Below are positions 35,117-45,460 of a stretch of 64,000 nucleotides of DNA, in pieces. The notes beneath the pieces are model-generated. The model was not told where the DNA came from, made no database searches, and worked only from the letters and a program-made list of their open reading frames with translations. A program made the translations under genes and the position numbers. Each line of letters starts with the position of its first letter. Within the stretch, counting starts at the first letter, position 1. This DNA comes from Carnegiea gigantea (Eukaryota > Streptophyta > Magnoliopsida > Caryophyllales > Cactaceae): NCBI GenBank assembly GCA_029747015.1, contig JAKOGI010001182.1, positions 1 through 64,000 on the forward strand, in the 5' to 3' direction.

Positions 35117-36185
35117 ACCTCTTCCTCTTGAAGAGTATTTATCCTCAAATCTTTATAATGTTCCTCATCATCTTCAAGGTAAGGAGTGAGATCCCCAATG
35201 TTGAAGGTGGCGGATACTTGCATATCTCTTGGAAGTTCAACCTTGTATGTATTCTCTCCCACCTTTTGTACCACCTTGTATAGACCATCTCCTCTACCTG
35301 TAAGCTTGTTCTTCTTTCTTAAGTGGAACATTTCCTTTCTCAAATGTAACCATACAAGATCACCTGGTTTGAACTCAAGGTATGGGCAGTTCTTGTTAGC
35401 CTTTTACTTGTATTGCTCATTCACCTTTTCAATTTGTGCCCACACTTGGTCGTGTAGCTTTTTCATTTCTTTAGCTCTTACTTCGGCCTCAAAACGCACC
35501 CTTGATTCTTGAGGAATAGGTATAAGACCAATGGGATTAAGGGGGTTAAGACCATAGCACACTTCAAAGGGAAAGTGATAGGTAGCATAGAAGGGAGCCC
35601 TATTGTAGGCGAATTCGGTATGAGCAAGCTTGACATCCCAATCACTCAAACTCTTACTCACCACACCCCTTAGCAATGTTGTGAGAGTTGTATTTGTTGC
35701 CTCCATTAGCCCATCGGTTTAAGGATGGTAAGTAGTGCTAAAGAGCAACTTCAGGAACCGCTATAGGGATCACCGAGAGTGAGATAGAAATTTGGCATCC
35801 CTATCCAACACGATGGTCCTTAGAATATCATGGAGCATCACAATTTCTTGAAAGAAAAGGTCCACAATATAGGTAGCATCATCACTCTTATGGTATGTAA
35901 TGAAGTGAGTCATCTTGGAGAATCAACCCACCACTACAATGATAGCATCTTTTCCTCGAGGAGTTCTTGAAAGGGCCATAAGGAAGCCCATGCTAATGTC
36001 ATCCTAAGGCCTTGAAGGGACTGGAAGAGGAGTATAGAGGCCTTGATGGAAATGATTCTTAGCCATGTGATAAATGTTTTATCTTGAAATCACATTATGA
36101 ACATCCCCAACTATCTTGGGCTAATAAAAATGATCCTTAAGTATCTTAAGGGTCTTATTAATGCTAAAATGACCAGTAAGACTCC
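35104..36185 (-). pseudogene. Gypsy integrase and C-terminus
   Basis: The integrase zinc finger begins near 36185 (GGLTGHF, then HFYWP) and the DDE core between about 36100 and 35700 is heavily broken. The open piece 35706-35404 holds LAHTEFAYNRAPFYAT, the usual end of the Gypsy core. The last piece, 35343-35104, has GDGLYKVVQKVGENTYKVEL and FNIGDLTPYLE, the C-terminal SH3-like region of chromoviruses. It ends LQEEEVDAE with the stop inside the LTR. I see no full chromodomain. Confidence 0.88.
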
Positions 36186-36875
36186 TCAATGAGCCTCCTT
36201 GACAATCAAGTCCCTTAGAGGACTTTTCAAAATGTAAAGGTTGCTTCCTTTAAATAGGAAATCATCTTGTAGAGTGAAAGAGCCAAAGTTAGAAGGATTC
36301 TCCGCCACTTCCTTGAAGTCTTCATCCTCATGGTATAGTTCCTTGATGGAATGAACTCCAAGAACCTTGGCTTTAAGGACTGAAAGGAGAGCATATCTCA
36401 TTGATAAGGCATCGGCCATAACATTCTCTTTTCCACTCTTATGCTTACAAGAGAAGGTGAAAGATTGAAAGAACTTAACCCACTTGGCATGTCTTGAATT
36501 CAACTTATGTTGACCATTGATATAGGATAATGCCTTGTGATCTGACTGGAACACAAAGGGCCTGGGCTTGAGGTAATGACTGCTATGTTCTAAAGCCCTA
36601 ACAATGACATAGAATTCCTTGTCATAAGTGGAGTAGTTGAGCGTCGAACCATTCAACTTCTCACTAAAGAAAGCTAGAGAGTGCTTAGCTTGAGTGAGAA
36701 CTACACCAATCCCAACACCACTAGCATCACACTCAACTTCAAATAGAAGATCAAAGTTGGGAAGAGCTAAGACAGAAGTCAAACAAGGCCTATCCTTGAT
36801 GGTTTCAAAGGCCCTTTGGGTAACCTTTGTCCACTTAAAGCTTTCTTTTTTCATGCATTCGGTCAAGGAAGCCAT
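36186..36875 (-). pseudogene. Gypsy RNase H
   Basis: Longest intact piece of this element (229 codons). Motifs: [14 protein letters not shown] (first acidic residue), [15 protein letters not shown] (Glu) and [11 protein letters not shown] (Asp), then the connection to integrase through [13 protein letters not shown], where canonical R is replaced in ALSR. The catalytic acidic residues appear intact. Confidence 0.93.
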
Positions 36876-38023
36876 AATGGAGCTAAAGTCTTTGATGAAC
36901 TGACAGTAGAAAGAGCTAATCCATGGAAGTTTCTCACTTCCATGATGGAGATAGAAGTAGGCCAGCTCTTGATAGCCTCAACTTTGGATTCATCAACTTG
37001 AATTCCCTTACCTGACACAACATAGCCAATAAAGACAACTTGAGGACTGAATAGCTCACGCTTGTCAAGTTTGGCATATAACTTTTGTTGTCGTAATACT
37101 TGGAATATTTGAGAAAGATACTCCATATGAGACGTTTCATCATGACTATACACTAAAATATCATCAAAATACACCACAACAAACTTCCCAATGAATGGTC
37201 TCAAGTCCTCATTCATAAGTCACATGAAAGTGCTAGGAGTATTAGATAGATCAAATGGCATCGCCAGCCACTCATGTAACCATATACTTGGTCTTAAAGG
37301 CAGTTTTTCAGTCATCTCCTTTCATTCTAATTTGGTGATAGCCACTCCAGGGGTCAATTTTGGAAAAGACCTTAGACCCATGCAACTTATCAAGCATATC
37401 ATTCAATTGAGGAATACGGAATTGGTACTTGATCATGATATTGTTTATGGCCCTAGAATCAACACACATACACTAAGTGCCATCCTTATTAGGTACAAAA
37501 AGGGCGGGAACTGAACATGGACTGAAGCTTTCCCTAATGTACCCACGATCAAGCAACTCTTGGACTTGCCGTTGAAGCTCCTTTGACAAATTAGGATTGC
37601 ACCTTTAGGCTGGCTTGTTTGGCAAGGGTGCGCCCAGTAGGAGATCAATTTGGTGCTCAATTCTTCTCAAATTCGAGAGCCCTAGGGATAGATCTTGGGG
37701 AATACATCTTCAAACTCTTTCAAGAGTGATTGAGCTAAAGGATGTATGGGTTTCACCCCATCACTTGTGTTTGGTTCTACCATAAGTAAGGTAAATAAAG
37801 CCTTGCTATTACTAATGGCTCTCTCCATCAGTGTTTCACTCATAAATAGGCTTTTCTCACTTCCCTTCCCCGGCTTACATTTGAGGAGTTTAGGTGTAGG
37901 TAATGGTGTCAAAGTAAGATTACAACCCATATACTTGAATGCATAAGTATTGGCATATCCATCAAGAATCACGTGATTATCAAACAACCATGATCTACTA
38001 AGCAACAAGTGATATGCATCCAT
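36863..38023 (-). pseudogene. Gypsy protease C-terminus and reverse transcriptase
   Basis: The linker HLLLSRSWLFDNHVILDG (38023 onward) is the segment just after the Gypsy protease. The RT fingers and palm lie at about 37660-37220 in shifting frames ([27 protein letters not shown]). The palm catalytic box VVVYFDDILVYS is intact near 37185-37150. Stops occur at least at 37500, 37310 and 37240. Confidence 0.92.
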
Positions 38024-39430
38024 GGGAAGAAAATCACACAGTACCTTACCACAATATGGACCAATCGAAAATGTAATGAGAGTTTGCTTAGAAACGGTAA
38101 CCTTACTTTCTTGTTTGAATTATTGGAGAGAATAAGGGGTACGATGCACCTTGATGGGTAATTGAAGTTTGTCAATGACTGTTGTTGAAGCTACATTGGT
38201 GCAACTTCCTCATAAATGATGAGCTCACACACCTTGCCTCCGATAGTGCATTCGGTATAGAAAATTTCTTCCTTTTGGCTTAGCTCATAAGGACCCTCTT
38301 GCATGTGGAGTGCTCTCTGAATCACCAAGAGTTCTCCCACATCCGAGGTAACTAAAGTTTGATCCTCATCCTCTAGTTCCTCTTTACTAGTAGTTTCTTC
38401 AATAGCTTTAATTTCTTCTACTTCTCTAATGGTGAGGGTATTTCGGTTAGGATAACCTACTTGAAAGTGTTCAGAACCATGACATTTGAGACACTTTTTA
38501 CCCTCTAGGCTCTTTGATGGTTCACTAGCAGTCCCTTTACCCTTGTCAAGGGTTTTAATGGGTGTAGGGGTAGTGATAGCTTTATTGGGGGCGAAGTAAC
38601 ACTTGGGGGTAGTCGAACGATGAATAGAGGAAGTGGCTCGAAAGAGTTTTCGACCCTTAAATTGCTTCTCAACCTTGATAGCTAGGTAACACACATCATC
38701 AAAGTATAAGTAAGGTTGTAATTCCACTTTGCTAGCAATGCTAGGAGATAAACCCGTAATGAACCTAGCAATCTTGAGTTTGGGTTCTTCATCCTAGCCA
38801 ACCCTCGTTTGAAATTGTTCAAACTTCCTAACGTACTCTTCTATCTTTAGGTTCTCTTCATTGAGAGAAGTGGTTTTGGGGTAGAGTTCTTGTTTGTAAG
38901 AAGGAGGTAGAAATCTTTTTGCCTATATGTTTCTTGAGCTTGGACCAAGTCTTGATTTTGGATTTGTCTTCTCTAGCCCTGCTCTTCTCTAAATGTTCAT
39001 ACTATAAAAAAGCATACCCCTTTATCTTAAGAATTTTCAACTTGAAGGCCTTTTTATCATTGTAATATTTGAGTTCAAAGATCCTTTCAAGGGCTTAAAC
39101 CTAATCAAGATAGTTCTCTGGGTTAAGGTTGCCATCAAATTTCAGAGCCTCAACTTTGAGAAATTGAAAGTCATCTGTTGGATACCTTAGTCTTCTTGGT
39201 CTTCCTTCATCATCATCAAAGTCTTCATGGGAGGAAGAGTATTCAATGTCAATAGGGCGAGAATTGTAGACTCATCAATAATGGTTTCGTGGAGTGGATT
39301 CCCTTACTTGTGCAACCTCTTGGGTGAGTTTTCTCATTTGCTTTTGAAGCTCTATAAGGGTCGTAGCAATCTCATGGGCTTACTCAAGAGGAATGTTCGA
39401 GGAGTGAGAAGGATTGTCCTCACTAGTCAT
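38024..39430 (-). pseudogene. Gypsy gag, zinc knuckle and protease start
   Basis: Starts near 39430 (MTSEDNPSHSS). The retrotransposon gag core is readable in pieces: KVEALKFDGNLNPENYLD, then YEHLEKSRAREDKSKIKTW and FITGLSPSIASKVELQPYL. The zinc knuckle at about 38450-38496 reads CLKCHGSEHFQVGY, so the last Cys of the CCHC set is Tyr. The protease start CTIGGKVCELIIYE (near 38240) lacks the expected catalytic Asp. Confidence 0.88.
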
Positions 39431-39444
39431 GGTTGATAGAATGA

Positions 39445-39890
39445 AAAAAGGAGGGGAAAACAAAGGAGGCATGGGCATGCTAAGGGAGCACGAGTAGGAA
39501 AACAGTGAAAAAGAAGGTGACATGGTCATGCTTTGTGACACAGGGGTCATGCCACATCTTTGGAACAGGATTTAAGAGTGCAGGGAAGGAGGAACAGTCG
39601 TGCCAAGCAGCACGGGGTGGCTGTGCCAAAATCTCTGGGTCAGATTTTCAAAGTTCAGGATTTTGGCATGGGCATGCCAAGGCATGGGGTGGCAGCGCCA
39701 AATTTTGGTTTCGTGTTTGTGGCCTTTTTGTGGAGTTTTAGGGATGTATTTTGGTTGGGGTTTGCATTTGAGCTATAATTAGGGTTCTTTGTAGTAAGAA
39801 TTAATAACGAAATAGTATAAAAAGGGAAAACTTTTAAGCAATTCCAACACAAGGAAGGTTCGAATGGATGCTTACAAGAGATAGGATCAT
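39445..39890 (-). other. Gypsy 5' leader with GGCATG/GCACGG palindromes
   Basis: Untranslated leader between primer site and gag. It contains repeated near-palindromes such as GGCATGGGCATGCC (about 39663-39680), GGCATGGGCATGC near 39468 and GTGCCAAGCAGCACGG near 39600. Probable RNA structure (inference). No gene; overlapping short frames are artefacts. Confidence 0.6.
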
Positions 39891-39907
39891 TGTATTTTGA
39901 TACCAAA
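39890..39907 (-). promoter_or_regulatory. primer-binding site of the nested Gypsy
   Basis: Minus strand TTTGGTATCAAAATAC follows the 5' LTR. It matches the initiator-Met tRNA complement (TGGTATCAGAGC) in its first nine bases. Confidence 0.75.
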
Positions 39908-41005
39908 TAATGCATAGGGGCTTCCATTTGGCCAAACAAAGGCATGAATTGCTTGTAGGTGAGCCCAGCATAGGCTGAAGATTAATCACTCCAAAGATGA
40001 ACCAAAAGAGAGAGAGAGAGAGAAAGAGTTCCTAAATAATTAAAGTAGGCTTCTAATGGCAAACATTCAGCACTTAAAATAAGTACAAGAAGTTAACACA
40101 TCCTGCCCTCTAACCCTCTAAAGCCTTAGCTCGAAGGATTAGATTAAAGGGAAGGCTCAGACCATTACCCTCCTAAGACAGCTAAAGATTTTAAGATTTT
40201 AAGAAAAACCAAGCTTCAAGCTCTCATATCATTCATTTAATCTGATTTTTTTATGGAGGTAATTAGATCCATAAATATTCAATGGGATTGGGAATTAGCT
40301 ATACATTAGTAGGACAAGTGTTCCAATAGGAGGCTTACAAAATACCATAGGAAAATAAATCAAGATGTTTAAGATAATTACAATCACTATGAGCTGTATT
40401 TTTCAGGATTCATCGTCCCTTTTCTAAAGGGCCATGAGTAGGCTGTACTCCTCTAAATGGGGTGCCACCACTTGTCAACTGTTCCCTTATATGTGAAAAA
40501 TCATCCCATATTGATTAATCCCTAAAATTACAGCGTTAACCTCCTCAATTAAGCCCATAATTAGAAACGTGCACTTTCCAGTGTTGGACCGACCCTTGCT
40601 TAGTATTTAGTCCATAACTTTCTCAATACTTAGAGTTTTGGGGTGATTCAAGGCACGTTGGAAAATAGACATCTGGGAATTTCCATCCGTGCATAGTCTG
40701 TGGAAATTTGAACTTATTTTCTTGGTAAAAAGGGAGCTAGAAATGAAGTAAAGGATTCTGCAAAGAAACTAAAATTGAGCTAATAGGGTGGTTTTGGGAG
40801 GATTAAGTGGTTAACTCCTTATTTAGGACTACTATTGGCCCTACCACCTTTTCTATCCCTACTTGGACCTTCTTAAGGGTCCCAAATCAATATTGACCTA
40901 GGGGGACCTGGACCTAGGCCTTGACCTAAGGTCAATATTTGGCAGACTTGGATGATGACCCTCACTAGTGAGAGTAGTCTCAAGCTCGGGAGTTGCTCTA
41001 CATCA
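39908..41005 (-). repeat. 5' LTR of the nested Gypsy
   Basis: Pairs with 33991-35116. On the + strand it starts TAATGCATAGGGG (TG decayed to TA) and ends CTCTACATCA. Divergence from its partner is substantial by eye, so the insertion is old. Confidence 0.94.
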
Positions 41006-41492
41006 GGTTTAATTCTTTAGGGGTATGTTGATAAGGCAAGTCCATACTCAGTGAAAAACCAAATATGCTATTAAACGCACTCAATTTTAGTTCATAAAAC
41101 TCCCTACTTAGATAGGAGGTCCTTCTTGACAACGAGGCCCATTCGTAGCGTCCATATGCGACGTGCACGAAAATTCAAGAGTGAGGTCACGATAAGTATG
41201 GTCCCTAATCTCTAGAAATTGCTCCTTACCCCCTAGCAAACAATCAACGAATGTCATCCAACAAATCCAATCTAGTTAACAAATCGTCGTTATAATAGCA
41301 AGTAGCAACAACTAGCTTGCTACTCAAAGTATTGCATCTAGCAATATGCTTAGGATGTGTTAAATCAAGGGGGTTAGGAATATTACCTCGGTTTCTTACG
41401 TTAGTTGAGGTTCGAGAAGTCTAGGGTGCTCATTGTGGCGCTCGATTGGATGTCCTCACCTCTGGGTTGCTTCTTGCCTTCTTCTTGAGTGC
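41006..41492 (-). pseudogene. Athila-like gag, element Y, N-terminal part
   Basis: Continuation of 33331-33990 on the far side of the Gypsy insertion. Aligns with 27010-27455. The start codon is near 41492 (MALKKKARSNPE). Frameshifts present. Confidence 0.78.
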
Positions 41493-41689
41493 CATGGTAA
41501 TGGTGAATGGATGGGCGAAAGCTCTGAACAGCAACTACAGTGAAACTGGGAAAGAAAATGGGAAAAATACAAAATTAGTGAAAATTAAAATGAAATGGCA
41601 AGAAATATGGAAAAAAAAGAGATAATTTAGAAGAATGGTAGGTGAAGTAGAGTTGTTGTAGTTTGGGGTATGAAGATGGGTAGAACTTA

Positions 41690-42352
41690 CAAACAAGACT
41701 AAAGACAAGGCTTACAATCTTATTAAAGAGATGGCGCTAAATAACTACTAATGGTCCAATGAGAGAAGCCAACCCAGAAGGGTTCGAGGTAAGTTAGAAC
41801 TTGATACTATCTCTATGTTTTCTGCTAAGGTGGATGTCATGTCTTAAAGGTTAGAACGATTGAATGTTAATTCTATTCATTCAAGTACCCCTTCCCTATC
41901 ATGTGAAAGTGGCGGGTTTGTTGATGATTTGATTGTGAATTGTCAAGTCGGGAGTCCATTTGCTCAAGATGCTAGTGACTCAGTCAACTATGTCAACAAT
42001 TTTAATCCTATACTAAGCAATGACCTATTCTCTACACCTATAATCCTGGTTGGAGGAATCACCCCAATTTCTCCTACAGGTCTAATGCCCCTTCTATGCC
42101 TTAAATGAATTTTAGACCACCACCTCGATTTCAAAGACCACTTATCCTCAATGAGTGCCTCAAAAATCCAATTTAGAGACTATAATGGAGAGTACGCCTT
42201 TGGCGCAGCAAAAACAAGATGAGTATATTAAGCAGTTAGCCTCTAAGATTAATATGCTTACTACTCATAATAAGATGTTTGAAGCTCAAATCACTCAACA
42301 AGTTACCTTTTCATCTACACCCTCGGGTAAACTCCTAATAAGAAAGAGCTAA
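41690..42352 (+). pseudogene. Athila-type gag C-terminal fragment on the opposite strand
   Basis: On the + strand this reads KTKDKAYNLIKEMALNNY, then ERSQPRRVRGKLELD. This is the conserved segment between capsid and zinc region in Athila-type gag (family form AYELIEEMASNNYQW). Open pieces at 41860-42108 and 42155-42352 follow. It lies antisense within the 5' leader of element Y and has no counterpart in element X. So it is a captured or inserted fragment from a different Athila-like element, not part of family A's own gag. Confidence 0.75.
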
Positions 42353-42353
42353 A

Positions 42354-42378
42354 TCCCCGTACAGCGGTGCCAAACATT
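42354..42378 (-). promoter_or_regulatory. primer-binding region, element Y
   Basis: Minus strand TTTGGCACCGCTGTACGGGG follows the LTR end after a few bases. Same family sequence as at 27694-27717. Confidence 0.82.
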
Positions 42379-43642
42379 TGGCACTACTGTAAGCGCACGA
42401 GTTTTGTAATATAGTTTTAATATCGATCCCACAGAGAGTAAAAATAATCTACTAGGTTTTAACCTATTATAAAAGGCAAAACAACCAAATTCCTATGGGT
42501 TGTCTTAACTATCACTATTTAACTATCGAGAAATTCAATCAAATTAAAAGCATTTGGGGAATTGTTTTGCCCAGTAAGAGTTGGATAATTGATTTCAATA
42601 TGCACATTATCCAGAATTTGATGATTCAAAGGAGCGCAATCGAACTAAGAATTCAATCTTTTCTTTTGAAACAAATTAAATTGCCTAAACTCATCTAATT
42701 AACATTCTTCCAAATGCCATTAGTTTTAGTTTTGGTTATGGATTTTTAATTGCTAGGATTTCCTCTCAACAAACAACTCTCTTTGTTTAAAAGTCACTAA
42801 ATAAAGTTCTAACATGTTGTTCTAATCGTGAGTTTCTCCTTTCAGTACTTCACTCAACTATCTAGTATATACAAGCAAATCTGACCAAAATTGACTCATA
42901 ACAGTTCATCCACAAGATAGAACTCAATCAAAACAATTTTGATACAGCATAAATATTGAAAATTAGAGATCTAACATCAATATTTTGGCTAACAAGACCC
43001 TAGATTAAGTAAAAGTACTCACACATAATTGAAATTAACAACATTTAAACAAAGTTTAAGAGGAGATTAGAAGGAAAAGAAACCTTAGCAACAATGGTGG
43101 TCTTCAATTGCTCTCCAATCTCCAAGCCTCCAACTGCCAATCTTCCACTTCAATTCCCTCTCCTACTCTAAAGAAAACTTGAAAATCCTAAAAGTAATGA
43201 TAGTAGTGAGATTGAAGTGAGTAGTAGATGTCTTCACTATCTAGGCTCTCTTCATTTTTTGCAGCCGAAAAAAACCCTATTTAAGCATGAACTCGACCGT
43301 CCTCAGCCGCAAGATGAAGGAAGATGAAGCAGCAAGTTTGAAGCTCAGCACGGACTGTATCCTTCAGAACGGAGGGTTCATGGTTGGCTCTATCTCAAAA
43401 TTCTCTAGTGGTTCTTTCTTCTATACAGGCATAGTGACTTGCGGACATCCATGAGGAGTCAAAACATACTCAATTTGGGCCAAAGTAAGGGCAAAAGGTC
43501 CAAAGACTTACAAAATGCAGAAAAGAACCATACCCAAGTATAAAACGAGAAACGGAGTATAGATTATAATGTGAAGTTCATAATTCTCCCTAAAAAATGC
43601 AACAAACAAATCCCAAAATGAAGTGGGCTCTAACATTTATCA
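42379..43642 (-). repeat. family A LTR4 (5' LTR of element Y)
   Basis: ~1.26 kb, + strand TGGCACTACTGTAAGCGC to TAACATTTATCA. Pairs with LTR3 (30272-31505). A simple 5-bp target duplication was not found beside this pair. Confidence 0.9.
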
Positions 43643-43979
43643 CTTTTTTCTGTTTTTGTTTTTATTCACCTTTGTAAGTAATAAAGTTCAATGGAGGAGT
43701 AGTTGATTATTTATAAAAGGTCCATTGAAATATAGTGAAATTACAATTAGGCCTATGATTAATGATCTTGGACAATGTGGTCCATCAAACTATTGAGGCA
43801 TTGAAAAACTAGAGCTCAACTGTTGACCCAAAAACAGAACTAATTACATTTGATGCTTGAATAAACATCTAGAAAATGTAACATGTTTTTATGGAAATCA
43901 ACAGGTTTGGCAAATAAGAGATGTATCAAGGATCAGGAAAAGAGTTTTTGTGTAGGAAAAGGAAAAGGAAATTAGTGAG
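43643..43979. other. unassigned, probably LINE 5' part
   Basis: No motif recognised. It leads into the LINE reverse transcriptase and may be its decayed upstream region. Confidence 0.4.
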
Positions 43980-45460
43980 GGATGGCAGTGTTGCTTCCAT
44001 AAGCTTTACAACAACAGGCTAGTGGTGATTTTCACTTAACTAATAAAGGCAATGCAAAAGATGGGAAACGGGAAAGTTGTTGGACCAGATCATATACTAG
44101 TGGAACTTTAGAAATGCTTGGGAAAAGTAGGACTTGATTGGTTGACAAGGCTATTTAATGTTATTTTTAGAATCGCGAAATGCCTTAGGAATAGAGGTAT
44201 AATATCATTATCCCATTGTACAAGAACAAGGGCAACATATAATGCTGCAACAACCGTAAAGATATTAAGCTCTTAGTCATATCATGAAACTTTGGGAGAG
44301 GGTAGTTGAAAAGTAGTTAAGAAGAGACATAAACATCTCAGATAACCAATTCAATTTTATAATTGGTGGATTAACAAGAGAAGCAATTTACGTCATCAAA
44401 GAACATATGGTATACTATAGAGATAGGAAGAGGGATTTGCACATGGTATTTGTAGACTATGAAAAGTACATGTCAAGGTTCCTAGGGAGCTAATGTGGCA
44501 ATGTTTAGAGGAGGACACACAATATGCATATAGACGAGCCATTAATGATTTGCATCATTTACTAAGAACAAGTGTGACAATGCTAGGTAGAAACATTTTT
44601 TGATAGATATCGGATTACACCAAGGATTTGCACTGAGCCCTCTTTTTTCTATTATTGTTATGGACGAGGGAGATCCAAGATGGATTACTATAATGTATGT
44701 TATTTGCAGATGATATTATTTTAATTGATAAAACTAGATATGGAGTTAACACCACAGAAGAGATGTGGAGGTATACTCTACGGTCCAAAGGTATTAGACT
44801 AATTAGATCAACGACAGAGTATTTAGAATGTAAGTTTCGTGACATAGAGCAAGAAGAAGTAGGGCAGTCACCATTGGAGATATTGCGGCCATAAGGGCTA
44901 AAAAAGTTTAGGCACTTGGGCTAGCTACTACATCATAGAGTGGATATTGACGAGGATTGTTCACCACATAAGAATAGGATGACAAAAATGGGACTTGTGT
45001 TTGGAGTTTTGTGTGACAAGAAGATCCTAGTCAAATTGAACAGACAATTTTACTAAACGTTGGTTGGACCAACGTTACATGGTTCACAGTGTTAGACAGT
45101 AAAAAAGAGTTAAATTCAAAAGATAATGGTAGCAGAGATGGGGATAATCCATTAGATGTGTTGCCTCACTTAATGGGATTTGATAGGAAATGAGACGATT
45201 AGACAGAAGGTGGGGATTGCACCAATTAAGCACAAGATGCAAAAGACTAGGCTTAAATGATTTGGTCATGTAAAGAGGAGTTTAAAAGCTCTTGTAAGGC
45301 GATGTGAGAGGATTCATTCCATGGTGTAATAGAGGTAAAGGTAGACCTAATAAAAATTGGGATGAGGCTATCAACTGAAATCCAACTCATCTACAAATTA
45401 TACAGGACATGGCATAAAATAGGAGCTTGTAGAGGTCTAGGATTTATGTTATAGATTTTA
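43980..45460 (+). pseudogene. LINE (L1-like) reverse transcriptase remnant
   Basis: Readable with frameshifts: KAMQKMGNGKVVGPD (finger start, about 44050), FVDYEK...KVPRELMWQCLEE (about 44450-44510), RTSVTMLGR, then the catalytic palm [18 protein letters not shown] at about 44697-44750. After this come [12 protein letters not shown], a degenerate thumb (GVLCDKKI-like), and near 45360-45420 the terminal DEAIN...THLQIIQDMA motif. These are the successive landmarks of plant L1-type LINE RT and its C-terminal region. No endonuclease is seen. Many stops. LINE 3' untranslated sequence probably continues to ~45650. Confidence 0.88.

Larger units (their letters stand above)
33991..41005 (-). mobile_element. 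Gypsy chromovirus-type element nested in family A gag
   Basis: 7.0 kb with LTRs 33991-35116 and 39908-41005, an initiator-Met-like primer site, a polypurine tract and a gag-pol in the order gag-protease-RT-RNase H-integrase, which defines Ty3/Gypsy. The target duplication is GGTTA (33986-33990) and GGTTT (41006-41010), 4 of 5. The flanks join to restore the family A gag sequence seen intact at 26977-27040, so the insertion is proven. Numerous stops and frameshifts make it inactive. Confidence 0.94.

Noticed and set aside
35186..37514. Plus-strand open frames of 61-108 codons across the Gypsy pol
   Set aside because: Shadows of the minus-strand gag-pol, which carries the recognisable motifs.
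39505..39945. Overlapping open frames in the Gypsy leader
   Set aside because: Four mutually overlapping frames through palindromic leader sequence, no homology; not coding.
25041..43642. Repeated ~1.2-kb units considered as a satellite or CRISPR-like array
   Set aside because: They are LTRs with primer-binding and polypurine tracts at the correct ends; copy number and spacing are not those of an array.
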